DNA of 64,000 nucleotides. Origin: CAMPKL01 sp963805925. Lineage in GTDB: Bacteria; Acidobacteriota; Terriglobia; Bryobacterales; UBA6623. A program made the position numbers and the translations under genes. The stretch is from positions 1,178,001 through 1,242,000 of the forward strand of contig CAWDWB010000003.1 in NCBI GenBank assembly GCA_963805925.1. The letters run 5' to 3'. A model generated the notes under the pieces. That model ran no database searches and had not been told where the DNA came from. It saw only the letters and a list, made by a program, of their open reading frames with translations. This document shows positions 50,914-57,890 of the stretch, piece by piece. The stretch's first letter is position 1. Every line of letters begins with the position of its first letter.

Positions 50914-53196
50914 TTACTTCACCGTATACAGCCCGGCATCCAAATCCCGCCGCGTCTCGCGCTCCGGATTCCCCACCTCGGCGTGAACCGCCAACACGTT
51001 CTTGCCCGTCTTGAGCAGCTTCGCGAATGTGCTCACATCAATGTGCCGATACTCCCTGCGCGTCGGCACGTCGATTTTCGCAATCTCCGTCCCATTCAAA
51101 TAGATCGCCCCGCCCGAAACCGTATTCAATACTTCCGCCCAAAGCGTCTCGGAAGTTCGTTCACCGTGAACTCTCGACGGACCCAAATCGGGCCTGTCTG
51201 CCACGCCGCGCCGTTCGTGAACTCCTCGTCCGGCTCGCTGCGGAAAGGGGCCTTGCCGTGCATCCACTTCGAATCGTTCAGGCCCACGACTCGCCCAATT
51301 CCCGCCCGGCTTCTTAAACGTGTACGCCCACTCCTGCTGGTCGCCCGCTGACGTCGGCGCAATTACTTCTGTCTCCTTCGGCGGAGCGAAGAACACGCTA
51401 TGAATTTGCTTCAATCGGTCCGCGTCAAATTTCACCAGCTTGCGGTCATACGTCATCAGCCCGTTGACCTCGCCTTCCACGTCCGTCGTCTGCGTATAGA
51501 TCGCGCCCGCAACGCCGCGATGATACGGCCCCGCGACAGCGCCAACGATCTCGGCGTACTTGTCGTTCAACTCTTGCCGTGATTGCAACGTGCGATAGCC
51601 CCAGTTGCGTTTGTCCCACCATAGGTGGTCTTCCACCGGCCAGCCCAGCCCGCCGAACTCTCCCAACACCGACGCGCGCTCGTCGCCCTGGGGCAGCGGA
51701 CGCATTCCCGGCCCCGGATACATATGCGTGTCGTAGAGGTCTCCTACGCCGCGATCCGTCCATCCCGATGCCGAGTTCACCAGCCGCGTCGGGTCATAGC
51801 GCTTCGTCCACTCCGCAATGCGCGGCGTATCGAACTGTCCCCAGCCCTCGTTGAACGGTACCCAAACCACAATCGAAGAGAAGAAACCGAGGTCATCGAT
51901 CTCTTCCTTCCACTCGCTCTCGTACTGCTCGGCCGAGACTCCTTCGCGCGGCGCATCCTCTTTCGCGAACGGGCTAATGTACAAGCTCTTCGCATCGCGC
52001 ACGCCGCTCAGGAATCCCGACGGCATGTCCTGCCACACCATCAGCCCCAGGCGGTCGCACCAGTAGTACCAGCGCGCCGGCTCCACCTTCACGTGTTTGC
52101 GCGCCATGTTGAAGCTCAACTGCCGCATGACCTCGATGTCGTACTTCAACGCTTCATCCGTCGGCGCCGTGTACAACCCATCAGGCCACCAACCCTGATC
52201 GAGCGGCCCAATCTGAAACAGCGGTTCGTTGTTCAGGAAAAGTCGTCGCGCACCGTGCGCATCGGTTCCCAGCGCAATTTTGCGCATCCCGAAGTAGCTC
52301 CCGACCTGGTCGATCGTCTGGCCGTTGCGCGTGAGGGTCAGCCTCACATCATAAAGATGCGGCGAATCCGGGGACCACAGTTTGGGATCGCGAACCGTGA
52401 GTTCCAGGTCCTCGTTCGCCGCCGCCGAGCCTCTCGCGACTTCCGTGCCGCCGTCTGTGACGACAGCCTCCACCCGCGCGCCTTCAGCCAGTCCTGTCAA
52501 CGAAGCTTTGACGGTCACCCGTCCCCTGTCGATGTCCGAATCAAAGCGCACCCGCTCAAACGACACGTCGCTGACCGGCTCAATCCAAACCGTCTGCCAG
52601 ATCCCCGTCACCGCCGTGTACCAGATGCCTTCCGGCTCCAGCACCTGCTTGCCGCGCGCCTGCGTACCGCTATCAGTCGGATCCCAAACCCACAACGTTA
52701 GCTCCTGCTTCTGGCCCGCCTTGAGCGCGTCCGTAATGTCGAAAGAGAAAGGCGTATAGCCGCCCTTGTGCTCACCGACTTGGACGCCGTTAACCGCAAC
52801 ACGGGCGTGCCAGTCCACCGCGCCGAAGTTCAAGCGCACGTGCTTCCCACGCCACGCTGCGGGAACCTCAAACGTCCGTCGATACCACAGCACCTGATCC
52901 GGCAACACAGCCTTGCCGACGCCCGACAGCGCCGACTCAATCGCGAACGGCACCAGGATCTCGCCCTGATACTCCCCAGGCGCCATCGTGTTTTTCGACG
53001 TAATCGCGTAATCCCAAAGCCCGTTCAGATTGACCCAATCGGGTCGAGTCATCTGCGGCCGTGGATACTCCGGCAAGGGCGCGGCAGGCGAAACCTCCTC
53101 CGCCCAGCGCGTCATGATGCGCCCCTCGACCGGCTTCCAGTCAGCAGCAGAAACGGCGCCAGCAACCAGCACCAAAGCGAATACGAGTTTCTTCAT
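50914..53196 (-). CDS. Glycoside hydrolase family 2 enzyme with two compensating frameshifts
   Basis: Exported GH2 enzyme, 760 aa as read, signal peptide MKKLVFALVLVAGAVSAA. Sugar-binding jelly roll (about 90-190), Ig-like domain (about 200-300), TIM barrel with FNEGWGQ (acid/base Glu) and the later VEDHLWWDKRNWGYR. Between residues about 630 and 680 the reading leaves the family: the other frame (51126-51362) supplies the expected NDSKWMHGKAPFRSEP and TGPIWVRREFTVNE. One extra base in the run at 51294-51296 and one lost near 51150-51154 restore a continuous C-terminal galactose-binding-like domain. Substrate (beta-galactoside, mannoside or glucuronide) not resolved. Confidence 0.88.
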   Translation of the reverse strand: MKKLVFALVLVAGAVSAADWKPVEGRIMTRWAEEVSPAAPLPEYPRPQMTRPDWVNLNGLWDYAITSKNTMAPGEYQGEILVPFAIESALSGVGKAVLPDQVLWYRRTFEVPAAWRGKHVRLNFGAVDWHARVAVNGVQVGEHKGGYTPFSFDITDALKAGQKQELTLWVWDPTDSGTQARGKQVLEPEGIWYTAVTGIWQTVWIEPVSDVSFERVRFDSDIDRGRVTVKASLTGLAEGARVEAVVTDGGTEVARGSAAANEDLELTVRDPKLWSPDSPHLYDVRLTLTRNGQTIDQVGSYFGMRKIALGTDAHGARRLFLNNEPLFQIGPLDQGWWPDGLYTAPTDEALKYDIEVMRQLSFNMARKHVKVEPARWYYWCDRLGLMVWQDMPSGFLSGVRDAKSLYISPFAKEDAPREGVSAEQYESEWKEEIDDLGFFSSIVVWVPFNEGWGQFDTPRIAEWTKRYDPTRLVNSASGWTDRGVGDLYDTHMYPGPGMRPLPQGDERASVLGEFGGLGWPVEDHLWWDKRNWGYRTLQSRQELNDKYAEIVGAVAGPYHRGVAGAIYTQTTDVEGEVNGLMTYDRKLVKFDADRLKQIHSVFFAPPKETEVIAPTSAGDQQEWAYTFKKPGGNWASRGPERFEVDARQGPFPQRAGRGVHERRGVADRPDLGPSRVHGERTSETLWAEVLNTVSGGAIYLNGTEIAKIDVPTRREYRHIDVSTFAKLLKTGKNVLAVHAEVGNPERETRRDLDAGLYTVK

Positions 53197-53231
53197 ATCG
53201 CCTTACATGATAGGGAATGTCCGCCACCCAA

Positions 53232-53250
53232 GCTCAATGCGTATCGACCG
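53232..53250 (+). repeat. 19-bp motif shared with 46153-46171
   Basis: GCTCAATGCGTATCGACCG, 17 of 19 matches to the copy at 46153. Directly precedes the palindromic element at 53265-53320. Confidence 0.45.
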
Positions 53251-53264
53251 AACCCGTAGGGCTA

Positions 53265-53320
53265 GCCCCGGAGGGGCGACGTAACCATTAGCCCCGGGTG
53301 CAGCGAAGCGGAACCCGGGG
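53265..53320. repeat. REP-like double palindrome
   Basis: Two GC palindromes in tandem: GCCCC-GGA-GGGGC at 53265-53277, then CCCCGGGT (53292-53299) and ACCCGGGG (53313-53320) around GCAGCGAAGCGGA. This layout is that of bacterial extragenic palindromic elements. Only one copy is in the window, so its repeat status elsewhere is inference. Confidence 0.55.
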
Positions 53321-53377
53321 TATCGCCAGTCGTACTCTTCCTTCCCCTTCGTCAGAACCCCGCGCCCGCCAGGGCGA

Positions 53378-53611
53378 TTGAACGAAAAACGGTATGGCCA
53401 GCCCCAACGGGCCGCTCGGCCTCGCTCAGCCAAGTGTACGAAGCAGCTGCAGCGCCAGATCCGAAAATCTTTGAAAGTAGCGGCCATCCTGACGATCGGA
53501 GAACGGCTCGACCCCGATCTACTTCCCCGTGCAATCGTCCTGCGGCGCTTCATCGCCAAGGCCTTTGAGGCCAGCCCCGAAGAGTTCGACAAGATGCTGG
53601 CGGCGAAATGA
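53378..53611 (+). CDS. Hypothetical small protein (77 aa)
   Basis: Frame with a TTG start at 53378 and stop at 53609-53611. The first 25 residues are basic and may be spurious because they run through repeat-like DNA. The C-terminal part (AAILTIGERLDPDLLP, AKAFEASPEEFDKMLAAK) has ordinary alternating hydrophobic and acidic composition and predicted helices. No family recognised, no ribosome site. A rho-independent terminator follows 116 bp later on the same strand, which supports transcription here. Confidence 0.35.
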   Translation: MNEKRYGQPQRAARPRSAKCTKQLQRQIRKSLKVAAILTIGERLDPDLLPRAIVLRRFIAKAFEASPEEFDKMLAAK

Positions 53612-53727
53612 ACCGCTCATGGCACTTTTGGGCCTGGAATCCCGCTAGTCGAAATGGGTACCCGCTTGTCAGGTCAGGGGAGGCCGTCGGGCGGGTCCCC
53701 ATTCTCACTACCCGATCACTGATTACT

Positions 53728-53752
53728 GGGGGCCGCAAGGCCCCCGTTTTTT
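53728..53752 (+). terminator. Rho-independent terminator
   Basis: GGGGGCC (53728-53734), loop GCAA, GGCCCCC (53739-53745), then GTTTTTT. It is strong and oriented to the plus strand, though the nearest plus-strand coding candidate is the small ORF ending at 53611. Confidence 0.75.
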
Positions 53753-54050
53753 GGCGCGTCCTCGCTTTCGGTTCCTCTTCGCTGACCTACTAACGCTGGT
53801 CTCTCCACCGGCCTCAGGATGACTGCGTCCATCCTTGACAAATACCTATCATGGATGTCCCACTCGGCCATGGCGCGTCCGCCCACGACCTTCCTTAGGC
53901 CGACGTTTGCTACGAATTTCCGCGGAGTTCCGCCGAGTTTTTGCCCCAAGGGGTGGATTTCATTCGCTTTGACAATTTGCGATAGCGACGCGGTTGAGCA
54001 GGACGTAGGAGCCTGTCGCACAGCGGCGTGCTAGACATGGCTGCCGAGAA
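53753..54050. other. Intergenic stretch without supportable gene
   Basis: About 300 bp between two terminators. A minus-strand frame (53716-54021) is open but would encode the terminator hairpin and lacks family features, so it is not called. A possible TTGACA lies at 53968-53973 (plus strand) with no good -10 paired to it. Nothing else is seen. Confidence 0.3.
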
Positions 54051-54054
54051 AAGA

Positions 54055-54081
54055 AAAGGCCCGCTCAACAAGCGGGCCTTT
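54055..54081 (-). terminator. Rho-independent terminator of the PD40 gene
   Basis: AAAGGCCCGCT-CAACA-AGCGGGCCTTT, an 11-bp perfect stem. On the minus strand it is followed by TCTTTTCTC and lies 48 bp after the PD40 stop at 54129. Confidence 0.8.
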
Positions 54082-54128
54082 CCCGTCTACGGCAAAGTCT
54101 CAGGCGCGCGATCCGTGAGCGGCGATCG

Positions 54129-55049
54129 TCATTTCACCGTGCGCTCCGACAGGTAGATGTCCGAGTTGCCTTCGCCGCCCGCGCGGCCCGAGCCAAAGTA
54201 CAGCCTCCTTCCGTCGCGTGAGAGGGATGCGCGGCTCTCGCCGGAGTCTGAGTTGACATTCGGCCCAAGCTGAACCGGGGCTGACCAGGGAGCGTTAATG
54301 TTGGGTCGCGACGCGCTCCAGATGTCCGGAGCTCCGCCGGTCCGCACTGAGTCGAATACGATCTCTAGTCCGTCGCGCCGGATATTCGGCCGGGAATCGT
54401 CATACGTCGTATTCAATTCCGCCTCAGCCGTTGGCGCCCCCCACGTCCCGTCCTGCTGTAGGGTACTTGAGTAAATATCGAAATCGCCCCCGCGGTTGCT
54501 TGAGAAGAACAGAATTGTCTTGCCGTAGCGCTCGATCAACGAAGGCGCAAACTCATTGCCCGAACTGTTGACGTCGCAACCAAGATTCTCGGGCTCCAGC
54601 CACCCGAGGACCGGGTGCAGTCGAGTCTGGTAGATGTCGCCATTCGTTCCGCAAGCACTCCCCCGGTTGCTTACAAAAAGCAAACGGTCTCCCGTGAGCG
54701 GCGTCGGACAGAAATCGTTCAGCGGCGAGTTCACTGGCTCAGGTAAGTTCTCCGGCTCGCCCCATGGATGGTTCGGACTCTGCCGGTAGGCGGTCCAGAT
54801 ATCGATTCCGCCATGGCCGCCGGCCCGATCCGAAGCGAAATAAATGCGGTGTGCGTCCGGCGACTCAATGGGACACCCCTCAAGGCTCCCCGTGTTCACC
54901 CCCAAGGCGCCTCCTGGATCGATGCTCTGAGCTGGGCCCCATTCTCCGTAGTGATCCTCGGGCTGACCGGCCGCGAGCACCAGAGTACCGGCAGCCGATA
55001 CCGCTGCCAGAGATACCGCTAGAACCTTCAGCAAGTTGTTGCAAGTCAT
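54129..55049 (-). CDS. Exported PD40/TolB-type beta-propeller protein
   Basis: 306 aa, N-terminal signal (VLAVSLAAVSAAGTLVLAA). PD40 repeats follow the S-P-D-G-x-x-I-Y-F-x-S-D-R pattern: SPDAHRIYFASDRAGG, GDRLLFVSNRGSACG, KTILFFSSNRGGDFDIYS, RDGLEIVFDSVRTGG and SRDGRRLYFGSGRAGGEG, five visible blades. Such proteins are periplasmic or OmpA-associated binding platforms. Located 150 bp downstream of the winged-helix/TolB_N/TPR regulator on the same strand, which may control it. Enzymatic role none seen. Confidence 0.85.
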   Translation of the reverse strand: MTCNNLLKVLAVSLAAVSAAGTLVLAAGQPEDHYGEWGPAQSIDPGGALGVNTGSLEGCPIESPDAHRIYFASDRAGGHGGIDIWTAYRQSPNHPWGEPENLPEPVNSPLNDFCPTPLTGDRLLFVSNRGSACGTNGDIYQTRLHPVLGWLEPENLGCDVNSSGNEFAPSLIERYGKTILFFSSNRGGDFDIYSSTLQQDGTWGAPTAEAELNTTYDDSRPNIRRDGLEIVFDSVRTGGAPDIWSASRPNINAPWSAPVQLGPNVNSDSGESRASLSRDGRRLYFGSGRAGGEGNSDIYLSERTVK

Positions 55050-55198
55050 TATTCGTCCCCTCCTTTTCTCGAAACGGAACCCTTGGATGCGGATCCCGCG
55101 CTAGGAGGTCAGCCTACGTGGCCAACGAGCGCAAAGTCCTGGGAAAGTTCGGAAAAGAGACGGAAACGGGGCAGAAAAGGGCTCAAGGGGTCCAAAAA

Positions 55199-57118
55199 TT
55201 AGGACGCCGAGACCCTTGAGAGACTCACCGGCCTGAGACCCAGTTCAGCGATCAGACTACCGAAGCGTGGGTCGGGACGAAGCTTCTTCCAGATGGGATC
55301 CACATTGGCCAACACCAGCCGGTAGTCTTTCGCTTTGCAGGCCTTCTCAAGCCATTTGAGCGCTGCGTCGGCCTCGCCCAATCCGGCGTAGACCATCGCC
55401 AGTGAGAAATCGGCGTGACCGGGGTATTTTTCGGAATTCTTCAGCCCTGCGGCTCGACGCACCGCCTCGGGCCGCTGCCCGCTGACGGCATAGGCGAATG
55501 CCAACTCGCCGGCGATTGCCGCGGCGCCCGTGCGTCGATAAGCTTGGCTGAACGACTCGATAGCTGCCTCGAACATGCCCTTCTCGAGATACACGAACCC
55601 CAAATGGCGGTGGGCTCTCACAGCGTTCGAGTTGAGTTCAAACATGCCCATCAGCGGGACTTGCGCGTCGTCCTGTCTTCCGGCCAAATAAAGCACTTGT
55701 CCCAGCATCAACAGATTCGCCGTCGTAAGAGGGTCCAGTTCTATCGCGCGCTTCGCTGGAATGATAGCTTCTTCAAAACGGCCCTGGGATGACAAACAAT
55801 AGGCGAGTCTCCGCAGAGCAATCGGGCTGTTGGGGCTCAGTTCCAACGCATGAGCGTACAGTCTCTCTGCCGCTTGTTGGTCGAAGTCGTAACACAGTGT
55901 AACGCCGGCTTTAACCACGTAAGCCTCCGCCAAGGTATCGTCGATCTTGAGCGCCTTGGCGGCATACTCGCTCGCGGTCGGCCACAGGTCCACGCTCGGA
56001 CCCTGAAAACTGCCCAATAGCAGATAGGCATCAGCGATGCCTGCATATGCCGGCGCAAATCTCGGTTCGATCTTTAGGGCGTGCTCAAAATAGCTGATCG
56101 CGTTGCGTATCGATTCGTTGCTTCCATCCTTAAGGAACAGGCCTCGCAAGTAAGCTTGTTGCGCCTCCGGGTCGACCGGGTTCCTTGCAGCTTCCAACCT
56201 TTGGCGCTCGCCCGGGGCTATAGCAATCTCAATCCGTTGTGCGATCGATCGCGCGACCTCTCGTTGCAAATCGAGAAGATCCGCTAACTCACGCTCGTAG
56301 CTGTCGGTCCACAACTGATGGTCGGTCGCGGCTTCCACCAACCGCACGGTAATTCTGATCCGGTCGCCGTTCAGCAGGGTGGAGCCTTCGACGACCGCTT
56401 CAACGCCGAGTTCATCGGCCACTTCAGGCAATGTCTTGGCCGTCGCCTTGAAGCGGTTAGCAGTCGTGCGCGAAATGACTTTCAATGCCCCGATCTTGCC
56501 CAGGTCCGAGATCAAGGCATCTGTCATCCCATCGGCGAAGAGTTCACCCTGCGAATCGCTTGATAGATCCTCCAGCGGCAATACGACTAGCGACTCTACC
56601 AGCGGTGCTCCGGCGGTCGCTTCGGACGCACTCCCGTAGATACGCCAACCCACGGCAAGCGTCGCCAGCGAACCTGCGGCGCCTAATAGAACTCTCCGCG
56701 TTAGCCGATTGGGCGGGGGTGCCGGCGGGTCGACGGTTTCTAGGCTCGGCATGCGAACCTGCGGCGTCGCGCTGCTCCCTTCGACGACCCGTACGTCAGC
56801 GATGAATCGATACCCGCGTCGCGGAATTGTCTGAATGTATCGGGGATCTTGCGCGTCCGTACCGAGAGCCTTTCTCAGATACGAAATATTGCGGGTGAGA
56901 TTACCTTCTTCGACAAATCTATCCGGCCAGACCCGCTCAATCAATTCTTCCTTGGTGACGATCCGGCCGCTGCTCTCAACGAGTGTCGCCAGGATCGCCA
57001 GCAGCGTTGGGCTTAGCGGAACCTCTTCGGGGCCCCTCCTCAAGACCAGTTCGGCGGAATCGAGTTGATACTCGCCGAATGCGTATACCAATCGAGCGCC
57101 AGACTGTGGCAAAGGCAT
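55199..57118 (-). CDS. CadC-like winged-helix regulator with TolB_N and TPR domains
   Basis: 639 aa from the ATG at 57118 (GAGGAC upstream); an open extension to 57181 is rejected because the wHTH begins right after this Met. OmpR/PhoB-type winged helix at about 10-105 (FGEYQLDSAELVLRRG, NLTRNISYLRKALG, YIQTIPRRGYRF), TM helix at about 145-165 (VLLGAAGSLATLAVGW), TolB_N/FlgO-like domain (LVVLPLEDLSSDSQGELFADG) and TPRs (AQQAYLRGLFLKDG, AISYFEHALKIEPR, FAYAVSGQRPEAVRRAAG). A membrane-bound one-component regulator with a periplasmic sensor. Likely target is the PD40 gene downstream. Confidence 0.87.
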   Translation of the reverse strand: MPLPQSGARLVYAFGEYQLDSAELVLRRGPEEVPLSPTLLAILATLVESSGRIVTKEELIERVWPDRFVEEGNLTRNISYLRKALGTDAQDPRYIQTIPRRGYRFIADVRVVEGSSATPQVRMPSLETVDPPAPPPNRLTRRVLLGAAGSLATLAVGWRIYGSASEATAGAPLVESLVVLPLEDLSSDSQGELFADGMTDALISDLGKIGALKVISRTTANRFKATAKTLPEVADELGVEAVVEGSTLLNGDRIRITVRLVEAATDHQLWTDSYERELADLLDLQREVARSIAQRIEIAIAPGERQRLEAARNPVDPEAQQAYLRGLFLKDGSNESIRNAISYFEHALKIEPRFAPAYAGIADAYLLLGSFQGPSVDLWPTASEYAAKALKIDDTLAEAYVVKAGVTLCYDFDQQAAERLYAHALELSPNSPIALRRLAYCLSSQGRFEEAIIPAKRAIELDPLTTANLLMLGQVLYLAGRQDDAQVPLMGMFELNSNAVRAHRHLGFVYLEKGMFEAAIESFSQAYRRTGAAAIAGELAFAYAVSGQRPEAVRRAAGLKNSEKYPGHADFSLAMVYAGLGEADAALKWLEKACKAKDYRLVLANVDPIWKKLRPDPRFGSLIAELGLRPVSLSRVSAS

Positions 57119-57181
57119 GTCCTCGAAGCCGCACTTTTGAAGCGGCACCGGTAGAATACACCGGTCAAACCGGCCTGGCAA

Positions 57182-57890
57182 ATTTTTCCAGCCGCGTCAC
57201 GCCATTGCACACGGTTCGATAGTGCCGTCGCCGCTGCTGACATACCGGCTGCTTGAGGCGGCATGCTGAAGATGAAGGTAGGCCCCTGCCGTGTTGACTC
57301 TTCGGGTCCCAGCATCGCTGGCGCCAATGCGGTTCGTGGACAACCTGCATGCTCAATAGCAAGCTGCTCGACCCCCGCCAGTTGACACAGCCCTTGACAC
57401 AGGGTGGTATACCTAAGAACAGAAGATCCCTGGTTGGTCCGAGCATGGCCAGGGGCTCCGCTGCAGCGGGGGCAATGTTTGGGGCATGCCGATGAGGCCA
57501 AACGAAACGGCAGCGTAAGAGCGAAACAGAAACTAGGGTCGACCCAAAGACATCTCCGGTTCCTCGCTTGGTAGGGAATCCAACTTTCGTCCAAAGGGCT
57601 CCTCTTCTGAGGGGCCCTTTGGGCGTTTGGCCTTCAGCTAAACAACCTCGCCAATCCGTCGCCCAAACTCCCTTCGTGGAGCCAAGCTATGTCACCAGTG
57701 CAATCTCGACGTGTCCGCCTCTCCGCGCGCCTATTCGATACAAACGGCAGATACTAAAAGACATAGCGTAAGCCAACCCCTGACAATACCGGACATCCGC
57801 GGACATTTCCGGACCTTCAGCGGTCAATCGCGGCCCCAGACGGACGTGGACTGTCGCTCTCGGTCGCGGGGCGGCTATGGCCAGGTCAAA
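57182..57890. other. Intergenic region without a convincing gene
   Basis: About 700 bp between two minus-strand genes. A minus-strand frame (57040-57594) is open but overlaps the regulator gene, is rich in Cys, Pro and Arg and matches no family. Two TTGACA copies 12 bp apart (57382-57387 and 57394-57399) lie here with TATACC at 57408-57413 that is at a poor distance from either. The other clear structure is the strong stem-loop at 57591-57622. No tRNA cloverleaf was found. Confidence 0.4.
57591..57622. terminator. Strong stem-loop, possible bidirectional terminator
   Basis: CCAAAGGGCTCCTC-TTCT-GAGGGGCCCTTTGG, a 14-bp stem with one G-T wobble. It is 270 bp after the rsh stop on the minus strand. 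Downstream sequence is not clearly U-rich in either direction (plus: GCGTTTGG), so it may instead be a processing or RNA structural element. Confidence 0.45.

Noticed and set aside
53203..53592. Open frame of 129 aa on the minus strand
   Set aside because: Runs through the palindromic repeat and the 19-bp motif, with composition typical of translated repeats (RYPGFRFAAPGANGYVAPPG).
53716..54021. Open frame of 101 aa on the minus strand
   Set aside because: It encodes the terminator hairpin at 53728-53752 as protein and has no ribosome site or recognisable family; most likely chance.
57040..57594. Open frame of 184 aa on the minus strand upstream of the winged-helix gene
   Set aside because: Overlaps the regulator's coding start, is Cys/Pro/Arg-rich and matches no family.
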